Counted from the first letter of the stretch, positions 1-8,451 are shown. The stretch: DNA of 64,000 bases from Microbacterium mitrae (GCF_008017445.1 NZ_VRSW01000001.1:1302001-1366000); one strand, 5' to 3'. Notes: generated by a model not told the origin, from the letters alone. Made by a program: numbers and translations.

Positions 1-628
1 CGTTACGGCTCGACGGCATGCCACGGTAGGTACGAACGTAGGCTTCGTACGCGCCGCAGGATCGCAGAATCGTGGTCCAGCTGGGGCCGGACTCTTCGGT
101 CAGCGAGCGGGTCGCCAGCAGGCGCGCGGTCATGTCGGTGCGCTCAATGGCGCGACCCAGCGTAAAGAACTGCCAAGCCTCATCGCGGCTGGTAGACGAG
201 TCAACGGTTCCGATCGCCAGCGCGGAGCGCTCACGCACCCACTGGAAGAAGTCGTGGGCGCGGTCGTTGTAGAGGCGCTTGGGCATGCCGGCGTTGGTGG
301 TGTTGAGAATCTCCCAGAGGTCGGTGGAGACAATCTCGCGCGCACGGCGGGCGTTTTCACGTGCGGCGTTGAGCGCGTACGCGATGCTGGACGGCACGGT
401 GCGGTCGATGGCGAGCGTGGCAAGCACATCGCGGCGCGTGACGACGACGGTCGGGTCGGCGGGGGCAGAACCCATCACGCCCAGCAGCGAGCGGCAGGCG
501 GTCGGTTCGTCGATCCACGGGTCTTCCAGCAGCAACTGCAGGTGCACGTCGAGAATGCGGGCGGTGCCGTCGGCGCGCTCGATGTAACGCCCAATCCAGA
601 ACAGGCTCTCGGCAATGCGGCTCAGCAT
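1..628 (-). CDS. Alpha-E domain protein (DUF403), 3' end cut by window edge
   Basis: The reading frame starts at the ATG at 628 and stays open to base 1, giving about 209 residues before the edge. It begins MLSRIAESLFWIGRYIERAD, the usual opening of the alpha-helical alpha-E (DUF403) family; further helices carry ARENARRAREIVS and FTLGRAIERTDMTARLLATR. Its start overlaps the stop of the ATP-grasp gene (stop TGA at 624-622), so the two are translationally coupled. Family knowledge: alpha-E proteins are encoded beside circularly permuted ATP-grasp ligases and transglutaminase-like proteins in a predicted peptide-tag or amide-ligation system whose substrate is not established. A transglutaminase gene may lie just outside the window. 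Confidence 0.9.
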   Translation of the reverse strand, partial: MLSRIAESLFWIGRYIERADGTARILDVHLQLLLEDPWIDEPTACRSLLGVMGSAPADPTVVVTRRDVLATLAIDRTVPSSIAYALNAARENARRAREIVSTDLWEILNTTNAGMPKRLYNDRAHDFFQWVRERSALAIGTVDSSTSRDEAWQFFTLGRAIERTDMTARLLATRSLTEESGPSWTTILRSCGAYEAYVRTYRGMPSSRN

Positions 629-2277
629 GTTGCACCACCCATCTGTTGCTGCTGCTCGTGTTGTTCGGCGAGCGGTGACTCATCGTCTTGCGGCGAGTGC
701 ATCGGCTCCTGTTGGTCGTCGTACATAACCGCCTCGGAGGTCGGAACCGAGGCCTGGTCCTGCACGAGCGAGGCGATGGACTCTTCGGAGTGGTACTCCG
801 TGGCCGTCGGCGCCTTGCCGCCGGTGATCCAGGTGTCTTTTGACCCGCCGCCCTGGCTGGAGTTCACCACAAGGCGCCCCTCGGGCAGCGCCACGCGGGT
901 GAGGCCGCCGGGCAGTACCCACACGTCTTCGCCATCGTTGACGGCGAACGGGCGGAGGTCGGCGTGGCGGGGGCGCACGCCATCTTCGACCAGGGTGGGA
1001 ATGGTCGACAGCATCACGACGGGTTGCGCGATCCAGCCACGCGGGTCAGCGATGAGGCGAGTGCGCAGGTCGTCGAGCTCCTTTTTGGAGGCGTCGGGGC
1101 CGACAACGAGACCCTTGCCGCCGGAACCATCGACGGGCTTGACGACAAGTTCGTCGAGCCGGTCAAGCACCTCTTCGAGCGCATTCGGGTCTTCCAGCCG
1201 CCAGGTGTCGACGTTCTTCAGCAGCGGCTCTTCGCCGAGGTAGTAGCGGATGAGGTCGGGAACGTAGGTGTAGACCAGCTTGTCGTCGGCGACGCCGTTG
1301 CCCACCGCGTTGGCAATGGTGACGTTGCCGAGGCGCGCTGCCAGCAAGATGCCGGGGGAACCAAGCATCGAGTCGGCGCGAAACTGCAGTGGGTCAAGAA
1401 AGTCGTCGTCGACGCGGCGGTAAATCACGTCGACACGGCGCGGGCCGCGGGTGGTGCGCATGAAGACCTTGCCGCCAACACAGAACAGGTCCCGCCCCTC
1501 CACCAACTCCACGCCCATCAGGCGGGCGAGCAGGGTGTGCTCGAAGTAGGCCGAGTTGTACACGCCCGGCGTCAGCACCACAACGTTGGGGTCATCGACC
1601 CCGTGTGGGGCCGCGGCGCGCAGCGAGGCGAGCAGTTTGTGCGGGTAGTCACCAACCGGGCGAATCCGCATCGAGACAAACAGCTCGGGCAGGGTCTGGG
1701 CCATCACACGACGGTTGGAGATGACGTAGCTCACGCCGCTCGGCACACGAACGTTGTCTTCGAGCACGCGCATTTCGCCGTTTTCGTCGCGAATCAGGTC
1801 GATGCCGGAGACGTGAATGCGCACGCCGTTGCTGGTGGGAATGCCCGCCGCCTGGCGGTAGAAGTATTGGCTCGACGCAATCAGGCGGGCAGGGATCACG
1901 CCGTCGCGCACCGCGTTTTGGCGGCCGTAGACGTCGTCAAGAAACGCCTCCAGGGCCTTAACGCGCTGCTTGATACCCATTTCAATCCGCGACCACTCGT
2001 TGTACTGAATGATGCGCGGCACCGCGTCAATCGGAAACGGGCGCTCCTCACCGGCGAAGTCAAAGGTGACGCCCTGCGCCAAATACGACTTGGCGAGCGC
2101 GTCGGTGCGCCCGCGCAGGTCATCTTGGGTCATCTCGGCGAGGGTGCGATGCAGCTCGGCGTACGGCGCGCGCGGTTTGGCGGTATCACCGTTCTCAAAC
2201 ATCTCGTCAAACGCCGGCACACCAGCCACAGTGGTGCGCGGGGTGACCGTGTTGTACCCGTCAAACAGATCTGCCAT
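622..2277 (-). CDS. Circularly permuted ATP-grasp protein (DUF404/DUF407)
   Basis: This 551-residue protein has the order typical of circularly permuted type 2 ATP-grasp proteins: DVYGRQNAVRDGVIPARL and EDNVRVPSGVSYV in the first half, and the nucleotide-binding stretch VVKPVDGSGGKGLVVGP near residue 390. It is predicted to activate a carboxylate with ATP for amide-bond formation; the substrate is unknown. The last 60 or so residues are Glu/Gln rich (EQHEQQQQ) and probably disordered. It is the upstream gene of a pair with the alpha-E protein, overlapping it by seven bases. The start at 2277 has only a weak Shine-Dalgarno sequence. Confidence 0.92.
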   Translation of the reverse strand: MADLFDGYNTVTPRTTVAGVPAFDEMFENGDTAKPRAPYAELHRTLAEMTQDDLRGRTDALAKSYLAQGVTFDFAGEERPFPIDAVPRIIQYNEWSRIEMGIKQRVKALEAFLDDVYGRQNAVRDGVIPARLIASSQYFYRQAAGIPTSNGVRIHVSGIDLIRDENGEMRVLEDNVRVPSGVSYVISNRRVMAQTLPELFVSMRIRPVGDYPHKLLASLRAAAPHGVDDPNVVVLTPGVYNSAYFEHTLLARLMGVELVEGRDLFCVGGKVFMRTTRGPRRVDVIYRRVDDDFLDPLQFRADSMLGSPGILLAARLGNVTIANAVGNGVADDKLVYTYVPDLIRYYLGEEPLLKNVDTWRLEDPNALEEVLDRLDELVVKPVDGSGGKGLVVGPDASKKELDDLRTRLIADPRGWIAQPVVMLSTIPTLVEDGVRPRHADLRPFAVNDGEDVWVLPGGLTRVALPEGRLVVNSSQGGGSKDTWITGGKAPTATEYHSEESIASLVQDQASVPTSEAVMYDDQQEPMHSPQDDESPLAEQHEQQQQMGGATC

Positions 2278-2360
2278 AGAGGGAGCCTAACGTGTGTGGG
2301 GTTTCGAACTCGTTACACGCGCAGGGTGCCGTTCGCTCGCGGGCACCATACGCTGAACAG

Positions 2361-2855
2361 ATGGAATTCACGGTGCGCGCCGTGGTCGAAGCCGACTGGC
2401 GCGAAGTCAAGGCGCTACGCCTCGAAATGCTGCGCGACACCCCCATCGCCTACCTCGAAACGCTCGACTCGGCCCTCGCCGAACCAGACGCCACCTGGCA
2501 GGTACGCGCCGCACGCCCCGCTCTCGACGGTAGCCTGCGCATCGCCGCGATCGATGGTTCCGGTCGCTGGATTGGAACCATGGGCGGCATCATCGACCGC
2601 CATCACGGCCCCATGCTCGTTGGCGTGTACGTCACGCCGCGAGCGCGCGGGCGACAAGGCGTGCTGGACGCGATGCTGACACAGGTCGAACAATGGGCGG
2701 CGCAGCGCGGAACCACGTTGCGGCTGGGCGTGCACGAAGACAACCGCCGCGCGATTGCCGCATACGAGAAGCGCGGTTTTATCGAGACGGGCCAGTGGGT
2801 TCCGTATCCGCTTGACCCCGGTGGCCGCGAACTCGAAATGCTCAAACGGGTTTAG
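2361..2855 (+). CDS. GNAT family N-acetyltransferase
   Basis: A 164-residue single-domain acetyltransferase. The acetyl-CoA loop is VGVYVTPRARGRQGVLDAML (a variant of the Q/RxxGxG/A loop), followed by the beta5/alpha4 pattern LGVHEDNRRAIAAYEKRGF that is typical of GNAT enzymes. I use the ATG at 2361 because the domain (MEFTVRAVVEADW) begins there; the frame is open upstream to 2292 but that part does not look like protein. It is divergent from the ATP-grasp gene and has no partner gene. The acceptor substrate cannot be read from sequence. Confidence 0.88.
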   Translation: MEFTVRAVVEADWREVKALRLEMLRDTPIAYLETLDSALAEPDATWQVRAARPALDGSLRIAAIDGSGRWIGTMGGIIDRHHGPMLVGVYVTPRARGRQGVLDAMLTQVEQWAAQRGTTLRLGVHEDNRRAIAAYEKRGFIETGQWVPYPLDPGGRELEMLKRV

Positions 2856-3333
2856 CGCGCTTCGCGCCCCGGGAGTTTCGCGCCCGCGGTTCCGCCCCAC
2901 TCCCGCACCCCGCAGTTCCGTCCCGCTGCCTTGCCGCACGTCGGAGATGTGACTCAACTTGCGGAGACACGCCGAGCTTTTGCCTCACGCGTCACAGAGG
3001 TTCCGACGCGCGGCAAGGAAATCGAGGCTCAGCACCCTGCGGAACGCGAAGCGATCATGCACAGACTCTGGATCACGGAACCACGATTGTCGCCGCGCGT
3101 CGGAAGTCATGGGAGCAGAGGGAAAGCTTCGCGGCGTGTCGGGGTTCGTAGGGCAACATTTCCGACGGGAGACGAGTGCGCGGGCATCAACGGGCGACTG
3201 CGCCACTCGCTCAATGCCGCGAAGCGCCGCTGCGACAAACGCTTTGCGGCCCCGCTCAATGAGCGGGGCCGCAAAGATCGACGCCCTGATCACGCCAGCG
3301 CAACGCCCTAACCACGCCAGCGCTACGCCCGCC
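2856..3333. other. Gene-poor stretch with short repeats and a hairpin
   Basis: About 480 bases without a convincing gene. The first 100 bases hold short C-rich repeats with GGTTCCG and GTTCCG cores (around 2881-2935). A strong hairpin lies at 3242-3276 (listed separately). At about 3292-3331 an imperfect direct repeat (CACGCCAGCG followed by AACGCCC or TACGCCC) sits just after the end of the PLP-enzyme gene. Open frames of 100-126 codons exist on both strands but have no recognisable domain or ribosome site, so I do not call them genes. Confidence 0.6.
3242..3276. terminator. Perfect 17-bp inverted repeat, likely terminator
   Basis: CTTTGCGGCCCCGCTCA (3242-3258) is followed after a single A by its exact reverse complement (3260-3276). 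The stem is very GC rich. There is no T tract, as is common for actinobacterial terminators. It lies downstream of the minus-strand PLP-enzyme gene, with the plus-strand GNAT gene ending about 390 bases before it. Confidence 0.6.
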
Positions 3334-4506
3334 TTACGCCTGGGCGAAGGCCTGCGCGAGGTCGGCCTTGAGGTCGTCGACCGCCTCCAGCCCGACCGAG
3401 AGGCGCAGCACGTCGGCCGCGGGGCGCGCCTCGGGCGGAACCGGTCGGTGCGTCAGCGCCGCCGGGTGCTGAATCAACGAATCAACGCCGCCGAGCGACA
3501 CCGCGTGCGTGAACAGACGCACGGCCGCGGCAACGGTCGACGCTGCCGCGTAACCGCCCGCCAGCTCGATCGCGATCATCGCGCCGGGTCCACGCATTTG
3601 CGTGCCGATCAGCGGGCTCGCGGCATCTCCTCGACCGGGGAAGTGCACGGCCTTGACGGCGGACTGCTCAGCCAGCCAGTCGGCCAGCTCGATGGCCGAT
3701 GCCTGCTGTGCGCGCATGCGCAGCGGCAGCGTCTGCAGTCCGCGGTGGCACAGGTACGCGCCGAGCGGGTGCATGAGCGCACCGGTGATGGCGCGGGTGG
3801 AGCGCAGCTTGACCGCAATCTCCTCCGAGCACGCAATCACGCCGCCGATCACGTCGCCGTGACCACCGATGTACTTGGTCGCGCTGTGCAGGCTCATCGC
3901 CGCGCCCAGGTCGAGCGGGTTTTGCAGCACCGGGGTGGCAAACGTGTTGTCAACCAGCAGCGGAACATCTCCTGCGGCGTCCGCCACGGCACGAATGTCA
4001 ACCAGTTCGAGCGTGGGGTTGGCCGGGCTCTCGATGACCACGAGACCGGTGTCAGGGCGAATGGCTTCGGCCACTTCGTGCGCCTCGGCAAACGTAACCT
4101 GGGTGCCGAGCAGCCCGGTTCCGAGGAGGTGGTCGGTGCCGCCGTAGAGCGGACGAACCGCAACGACGTGACGCTTGCCGTCGGCGGCCATCGCCAAAAT
4201 GGCGGCCGTTGTCGCTGCCATGCCGGAGCCGAAGGCCACGGCGGCTTCACCGTGTTCAAGCGCGGCCAGTGCCTGCTCGAATCGGGCAACCGTTGGGTTC
4301 CACAGGCGCTGGTAGACAAAGCCGCCAGCGGGGTCTGGGTGCCCGCCGGTTGCCAGCGCCTCGTACGAGTCACCGCCGCGCTCGATGTCGGGCAGCGGGT
4401 TCGTGCTCGACAGGTCAATGGGGAGGGCGTGGGTTCCGAGAGCCACCAGATCGTCACGGCCGGCGTGCACCGCCAGCGTGTCGATCTCTTCGTTGCGATT
4501 CGTCAT
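3334..4506 (-). CDS. Cys/Met-metabolism PLP-dependent enzyme (cystathionine gamma-synthase/lyase type)
   Basis: This 390-residue fold-type I PLP enzyme has the family landmarks FGSGMAATTAAILA (about residue 92), VESPANPTLELVD (158-170), DNTFATP (186-192) and the PLP lysine in SATKYIGGHGDVIGG (Lys about 211). It belongs to the trans-sulfuration family that includes cystathionine gamma-synthase, cystathionine lyases and methionine gamma-lyase; sequence alone does not decide among them. It starts nine bases after the rocD stop, so it is the third gene of the ddaH-rocD operon. That context, rather than a methionine gene cluster, is unusual and could point to another gamma-replacement or elimination reaction. 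Confidence 0.88.
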   Translation of the reverse strand: MTNRNEEIDTLAVHAGRDDLVALGTHALPIDLSSTNPLPDIERGGDSYEALATGGHPDPAGGFVYQRLWNPTVARFEQALAALEHGEAAVAFGSGMAATTAAILAMAADGKRHVVAVRPLYGGTDHLLGTGLLGTQVTFAEAHEVAEAIRPDTGLVVIESPANPTLELVDIRAVADAAGDVPLLVDNTFATPVLQNPLDLGAAMSLHSATKYIGGHGDVIGGVIACSEEIAVKLRSTRAITGALMHPLGAYLCHRGLQTLPLRMRAQQASAIELADWLAEQSAVKAVHFPGRGDAASPLIGTQMRGPGAMIAIELAGGYAAASTVAAAVRLFTHAVSLGGVDSLIQHPAALTHRPVPPEARPAADVLRLSVGLEAVDDLKADLAQAFAQA

Positions 4507-4515
4507 AACTCTTGT

Positions 4516-5718
4516 CTACACCGCCAAAACGAGACGCAGCTGCTCGACAGCCCAGTCCAGCTCGGTCGCGCGCACCACAATCGGCGGCGCCATGCGGATC
4601 GTCTGACCGTGAGTGTCTTTCACCAGCACACCGCGAGCCATCAGCTTCTCCGAGATCTCACGACCGGTTCCGTACGACGGGTCGATATCGATGCCAGCCC
4701 AGAGCCCGGCGACACGAACTTCGGTGACACCATGACCGATCAGCGGCTCAAGAATCTGCTGCAGGTGCGCACCGAGCTTCATCGCGCGCTCCTGAAATTC
4801 ACCGGTCGCGAGCATGTCGACCACGCGGTGGCCGACGGCGGCGGCGAGCGGGTTGCCACCGAAAGTGGAACCATGCTCGCCCGGCTGAATGACGCCGAGA
4901 ATGTCGCTGTTGGCGACCACAGCCGACACCGGCATGACGCCACCGCCGAGCGCCTTGCCCAGCAGGTAGACATCCGGAACCACGCCCTCACGGTCGCAGG
5001 CAAACGTGGTTCCGACGCGCGCCAGACCCGACTGAATTTCGTCAGCAATGAACAGCACGTTGTGCTTGGCGGTGACCTCACGCACCGCCCGAAGGTAACC
5101 CGTAGGCGGAATCAGTACGCCAGCCTCACCCTGAATGGGCTCGATCAGCACGGCTACCGTGTTGGGGGTGATCGCTGCCTCGATGGCCTCGGCATCGCCG
5201 TACGGAACCGTCACAAAGCCGGGCGTGAACGGGCCGAAGCCGTCGCGCGCCGACTCGTCGTCGCTGAAGCTGACGATCGTGGTGGTGCGGCCGTGGAAGT
5301 TGCCGCCGGCGACAATGATCTGCGCGGCACCGGCCGGCACACCCTTGACGCGGTAACCCCAGGCGCGGGCAACCTTGATGCCGCTCTCGACAGCCTCGGC
5401 GCCGGTGTTCATCGGCAACACCATGTCTTTGCCGCAGAGCTCGGCAAGTGCCGTCGCGAACGGACCAAGCACATCGTTGTTGAAGGCGCGGCTGGTCAGC
5501 GTGAGGCGGTCAAGCTGCTCATGCGCTGCCTGCAGGATCGCCGGGTGGCCGTGCCCAAAGTTGAGCGCCGAGTAGGCCGACAGCAGGTCAAGGTAGCGCT
5601 TGCCATCGGTGTCGGTGACCCACGAGCCTTCGCCCGAAGAAATCACGACGGGCAGCGGGTGGTAGTTGTGCGCGAGGTTCTTGTCGAGGCTCGCCTCGTC
5701 AGTCATGTGTTCGGTCAT
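4516..5718 (-). CDS. rocD: Ornithine aminotransferase (ornithine-oxo-acid transaminase)
   Basis: A 400-residue class III aminotransferase that converts ornithine and a 2-oxo acid to glutamate-5-semialdehyde and an amino acid. Landmarks: YSALNFGHGHP, NTGAEAVESGIKVAR, EPIQGEAGV, IADEIQSGLAR and LLGKALGGG (PLP lysine about 255). The start at 5718 (MTEHMTDEAS) overlaps the ddaH stop by four bases (ATGA), so the two are translationally coupled; a frame extension to 5751 lies inside ddaH and is not used. A second ATG at 5706 is possible. Operon order is ddaH, rocD, PLP enzyme. Confidence 0.95.
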   Translation of the reverse strand: MTEHMTDEASLDKNLAHNYHPLPVVISSGEGSWVTDTDGKRYLDLLSAYSALNFGHGHPAILQAAHEQLDRLTLTSRAFNNDVLGPFATALAELCGKDMVLPMNTGAEAVESGIKVARAWGYRVKGVPAGAAQIIVAGGNFHGRTTTIVSFSDDESARDGFGPFTPGFVTVPYGDAEAIEAAITPNTVAVLIEPIQGEAGVLIPPTGYLRAVREVTAKHNVLFIADEIQSGLARVGTTFACDREGVVPDVYLLGKALGGGVMPVSAVVANSDILGVIQPGEHGSTFGGNPLAAAVGHRVVDMLATGEFQERAMKLGAHLQQILEPLIGHGVTEVRVAGLWAGIDIDPSYGTGREISEKLMARGVLVKDTHGQTIRMAPPIVVRATELDWAVEQLRLVLAV

Positions 5719-6554
5719 GCGGATGCACCTCGCAGTTCGAGCGTGCAGCACTTGATGCCGCCGCCGCCGAGCAGCAGCTCAGACAGGTCAACCGTGATCG
5801 CGTTGTAGCCGCGCTCTTCGAGCTGCTTCTTGAAGCCGACCGCACGCGGGGAGATGATGACGTTCTTGCCGTCGGAGGCGCTGTTCAGCCCGAAGACGGC
5901 GCCGTCTTCGTCAGAGACGTGAATCGCGTTGGGGAAGAGCGTGGCGAGCGTCTTCTGGCTCTCCTCGTCAAATGCGCTGGGCAGGTAGGCAACGCCGACC
6001 TCGGCGCCGGGCTCAACGACCGGGTCAAGAATCGCGAGCGCGGTGTCGAGGTGGTAGAAACGCGGGTCAACGAGCGTCAGCGAAACGACCGGCTTGCCGA
6101 AAACTTCGCCAACCTCACGGTGGCTTTCGCCGGTGGAGCGGAACCCGGTGCCGGCAAGAATGACATCGCCCGCGAGCAGGAAGTCACCTTCACCCTCGTT
6201 GGTCTCCTGCGGCACGACGACGTGGTAGCCGTTCTCGCGGAACCAGTCGATAAAGAGGGGCTCTTCGCCAGCGCGCTCGGTGAAGCGGAACTTCGGTGCG
6301 TAGGCGGTGCCGTCAATGAGGAATCCGCCGTTAGCGGTGTAGACCATGTCGGGCAAGCCCTCGCCCGGCTCGACCAGCTCAACGGTGTGACCCAGCTCGA
6401 CGTACAGGTCGTACAGCTTCTGCCACTGCTCGACAGCCTTGGCGGTGTCGGTGGGGTTGGCCGGCTCCATCCACGGGTTGATGGTGTAGCTCACGGTGAA
6501 GTGGCTGGGCTTGCACATCAGGTAGTGACGGATCTGTTGGGTACGCGTAGTCAT
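5715..6554 (-). CDS. ddaH: Dimethylargininase-type guanidino hydrolase
   Basis: A 279-residue protein of the pentein fold, opening RHYLMCKPSHFTVSYTINPW. Active-site landmarks are TANGGF, EGEGDFLLAGD, the histidine in RFYHLDTALAIL, and the C-terminal cysteine in GGGGIKCCTLEL. Actinobacterial proteins of this type are annotated as N,N-dimethylarginine dimethylaminohydrolase and sit beside rocD, so an arginine or methylarginine to citrulline or ornithine route is likely; the exact substrate is inference. The ATG at 6554 has GGGAG about 10 bases upstream and starts at the conserved region; a longer start at 6599 looks artificial. Confidence 0.88.
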   Translation of the reverse strand: MTTRTQQIRHYLMCKPSHFTVSYTINPWMEPANPTDTAKAVEQWQKLYDLYVELGHTVELVEPGEGLPDMVYTANGGFLIDGTAYAPKFRFTERAGEEPLFIDWFRENGYHVVVPQETNEGEGDFLLAGDVILAGTGFRSTGESHREVGEVFGKPVVSLTLVDPRFYHLDTALAILDPVVEPGAEVGVAYLPSAFDEESQKTLATLFPNAIHVSDEDGAVFGLNSASDGKNVIISPRAVGFKKQLEERGYNAITVDLSELLLGGGGIKCCTLELRGASA

Positions 6555-6680
6555 GGACGCTCTGCTCCCTTGTCGGTAAAGGTGGCGGACGCTGTCCACA
6601 GGCTCGGCGGAGCGTTATGACACCATCGATCCGAGCACGCCGAAGCCTATTCTTTCATCACAATGCGCGGTTACGAAACC

Positions 6681-7721
6681 TCATTTTGTGTCTTTTTGCG
6701 CAGGTTCCGCTCTCACACTCACCACACTCTTGCCAATGACCTCGCCGCGAGCGACCGCCGCGAGCGCCGACGGAACCTCGGCAAAGTCGACGGTGCGGGT
6801 GATGCGCGGAACCAGGGTGCCGTCAGCGACGAGGGTGATGAGTTCGGTCAGCACGGCCTGATTGGATTTTTGTGCGACCAGAACCAGGCGGGCCGAGCGA
6901 CGAGAGAGAAAGACGCTGCGCAGAATGCGGCCGACCGGGCCGAAAAACCGCGACCCCTCTCCCGAGACGAGTGCCGCCCGTCCGCCTTTTGTTAGGCGGG
7001 AGCGTAGCTCGGTGAGGGTGCGGTCACCGGCGATGTCGATAATGGCATCGAACCGCTCACCGGGGGCGAGGGGGTCATTGGCGGCGCAGGCGAGGGCGTC
7101 ACGGCTGTCGCGAGCCCGGGGGTGGCTGTCGCGAGCCCGGACGTCTTGTGCTCCCCACGAGCGCACCGTTTCGACGGCGGATTCTCGACACACCGCCGTG
7201 ACGTGGGCGCCGCGGCTCAGCGCGAGCGCGATGGCGTAGCTGGCAACGCCGCCAGAAGCGCCGAGCACCAGCACGCGGCGCCCGCTGGCCGCTTCATCCG
7301 TGACGCCTGCGGCTTCGAGCGCCGCGAACGCGGTCGATGCCGCCACCGGAAGTGCCGCGGCCGTGTGAAGGGCCACGTTCTCGGGCACGCGCACCACGCG
7401 GGAGTGCGCAACGGATACCAGTTCGGCAAACCCACCACCTGCCGTCTCGGCGAGCACGCGGTCGCCAACGGCGAAGCCATTGCCGGCTGTCTCAATGGTT
7501 CCGGCAACATCCATTCCGCGGGTCGCGACCGCGGGGCGATTCAGCCCGAAAAACAGCCGCACCAGCAGGGGTTCGCCGCGCATCACTCGCGTGTCGCCGT
7601 TATTAACTCCCACCGCGACCGGCGCGATTAAGACCTCATCGGCTTTCGGTTGCGGAGGCGCCACCTCGGCCAGCGTCAGCACGCTGGCATTGCCGTACGT
7701 GTCTTGAGTCCATGCACGCAT
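6681..7721 (-). CDS. Zinc-independent medium-chain NAD(P) oxidoreductase (quinone oxidoreductase type)
   Basis: A 346-residue MDR protein. The N-terminal half is the GroES-like domain (GNASVLTLAEVAPPQPKADE, NNGDTRVMRG, GMDVAGTIETAG, GDRV) and the Rossmann domain carries VLGASGGVASYAIALA. It lacks the catalytic zinc ligands, as in the QOR/reticulon-4-interacting branch. I place the start at the ATG at 7721 because AGGAG lies five bases upstream; a GTG at 7727 overlaps the regulator stop but has no spacing for ribosome binding. About residues 195-215 contain an extra ARDSHPRARDSRD insertion made by a 21-bp DNA repeat. It is the last gene of the membrane protein-xre operon. Confidence 0.88.
   Translation of the reverse strand: MRAWTQDTYGNASVLTLAEVAPPQPKADEVLIAPVAVGVNNGDTRVMRGEPLLVRLFFGLNRPAVATRGMDVAGTIETAGNGFAVGDRVLAETAGGGFAELVSVAHSRVVRVPENVALHTAAALPVAASTAFAALEAAGVTDEAASGRRVLVLGASGGVASYAIALALSRGAHVTAVCRESAVETVRSWGAQDVRARDSHPRARDSRDALACAANDPLAPGERFDAIIDIAGDRTLTELRSRLTKGGRAALVSGEGSRFFGPVGRILRSVFLSRRSARLVLVAQKSNQAVLTELITLVADGTLVPRITRTVDFAEVPSALAAVARGEVIGKSVVSVRAEPAQKDTK
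7103..7140. repeat. Two-copy 21-bp direct repeat inside the oxidoreductase gene
   Basis: GGCTGTCGCGAGCCCGG occurs at 7103-7119 and again at 7124-7140, a period of 21 bases, which is seven codons. It encodes the repeated ARDS..RARDS segment on the minus strand and keeps frame. It looks like a recent in-frame duplication in a loop of the Rossmann domain. Confidence 0.8.
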
Positions 7722-7723
7722 TT

Positions 7724-7933
7724 TCACTCCTCTGGGTATTGAAAGACCTCATCGAGTGGGGCGCCGAGCACACGTGCGAGCCGAAAGGCCAGCTCGAGTG
7801 TTGGTGAATATTTGCCCTGTTCGATGGCGATAATGGTTTGCCGTGTGACGCCCAACTGGCGGGCGAGTTCTGCCTGGGTGAGCTCGCCGCGCAGAGCTCG
7901 AATGTTATTGGTGACCTGGGTGGGTTTGACCAC
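7724..7933 (-). CDS. Small Xre-family HTH regulator
   Basis: A 69-residue protein that is nearly all one Xre/Cro helix-turn-helix: IRALRGELTQAELARQLGVT followed by RQTIIAIEQGKYSPTLELAF and ARVLGAPLDEVF. The GTG at 7933 overlaps the TAG stop of the upstream membrane-protein gene by one base, and this start fits the family (short YozG-like regulators paired with a small multi-pass membrane protein). The longer frame to 8068 is a shadow of that gene. It probably represses its own operon through the paired operators at 8383-8450. Confidence 0.92.
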   Translation of the reverse strand: MVKPTQVTNNIRALRGELTQAELARQLGVTRQTIIAIEQGKYSPTLELAFRLARVLGAPLDEVFQYPEE

Positions 7934-8370
7934 TAGCGCACCTCCGCCCACGTCGGTATGCCTTCGTGGTACATGCCGAGCGCTGCGAGGCCGCCAACGA
8001 GTGATGACAGCGCGAAGCCGGCGGCGATGGTGTGCGCGATCCAAAACGGGGATACGGCTTGGGCACACAACACGATGGCCACAAGGCCCGCGATCACCAG
8101 AAACGCGGTGCCGACCCGCTCCGAGGCGTGGCTGATGCGGATGTCGCGCTCGTCAGGTTTTGCGTCGGCGCGCGTGATGCCAGCCGCCATGTTCCATACG
8201 GTAGAGGCGGTGACGCTCAGCGCGACGCTGCCGCCGATCACCCACATCATGCGCCACAACCATTCGCCACCCTCGGTGGTTCCGGCAGCAATCGTCCACG
8301 GAATGTACACGCCGAGCGCGACCAGCGTGGTCAGCACCTGCACCCAGATCGTGCGTTCTTGATAGCCCAC
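7933..8370 (-). CDS. Small four-helix membrane protein (DUF2178-like)
   Basis: A 145-residue integral membrane protein with four predicted hydrophobic segments: VQVLTTLVALGVYIPWTIAA, MMWVIGGSVALSVTASTVW, VGTAFLVIAGLVAIVLCAQA and HTIAAGFALSSLVGGLAALG. The cytoplasmic loop has KPDERDIRISHASER, a pattern seen in DUF2178-type proteins that are encoded with a small Xre regulator. I choose the GTG at 8370 because GGGAGG stands five bases upstream; an upstream ATG at 8385 has no such site. It is the first gene of the operon with the regulator and oxidoreductase. Function unknown. Confidence 0.85.
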   Translation of the reverse strand: MGYQERTIWVQVLTTLVALGVYIPWTIAAGTTEGGEWLWRMMWVIGGSVALSVTASTVWNMAAGITRADAKPDERDIRISHASERVGTAFLVIAGLVAIVLCAQAVSPFWIAHTIAAGFALSSLVGGLAALGMYHEGIPTWAEVR

Positions 8371-8381
8371 AGCAACCTCCC

Positions 8382-8451
8382 GCATGTAAAGAAAACTTGA
8401 CATCCTCAAGCTACGCCGCCCGCGCTCGCATGTCAACAATCTTTTACATGC
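8382..8451 (-). promoter_or_regulatory. Promoter flanked by two matching 21-bp operators
   Basis: Two copies of an ATGTAAA-N6/7-TTGACAT type dyad lie at about 8383-8403 and 8430-8450 in opposite orientation; the outer arms (GCATGTAAA/TTTACATGC) and inner arms (TTGACAT/ATGTCAA) share exactly the same centre. On the minus strand the -35 TTGACA (8436-8431) sits in the upstream operator, a 17-base spacer follows, and the -10 is TAGCTT (8413-8408). The second operator covers the expected transcript start. This layout fits autorepression by the downstream Xre protein. Confidence 0.7.

Noticed and set aside
964..2679. 571-codon plus-strand open frame opposite the ATP-grasp gene
   Set aside because: It is the antisense shadow of a well-supported gene; composition (His, Gln, Arg rich) is typical of GC-rich antisense frames.
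2985..3293. 102-codon open frame on the minus strand in the gene-poor stretch
   Set aside because: No ribosome site, no recognisable domain, and it runs into the strong hairpin at 3242-3276; overlapping frames of similar length exist on the other strand, as expected in GC-rich DNA.
2959..5808. 949-codon plus-strand open frame
   Set aside because: Antisense to the PLP-enzyme and rocD genes, which have clear family motifs; it has no recognisable domain.
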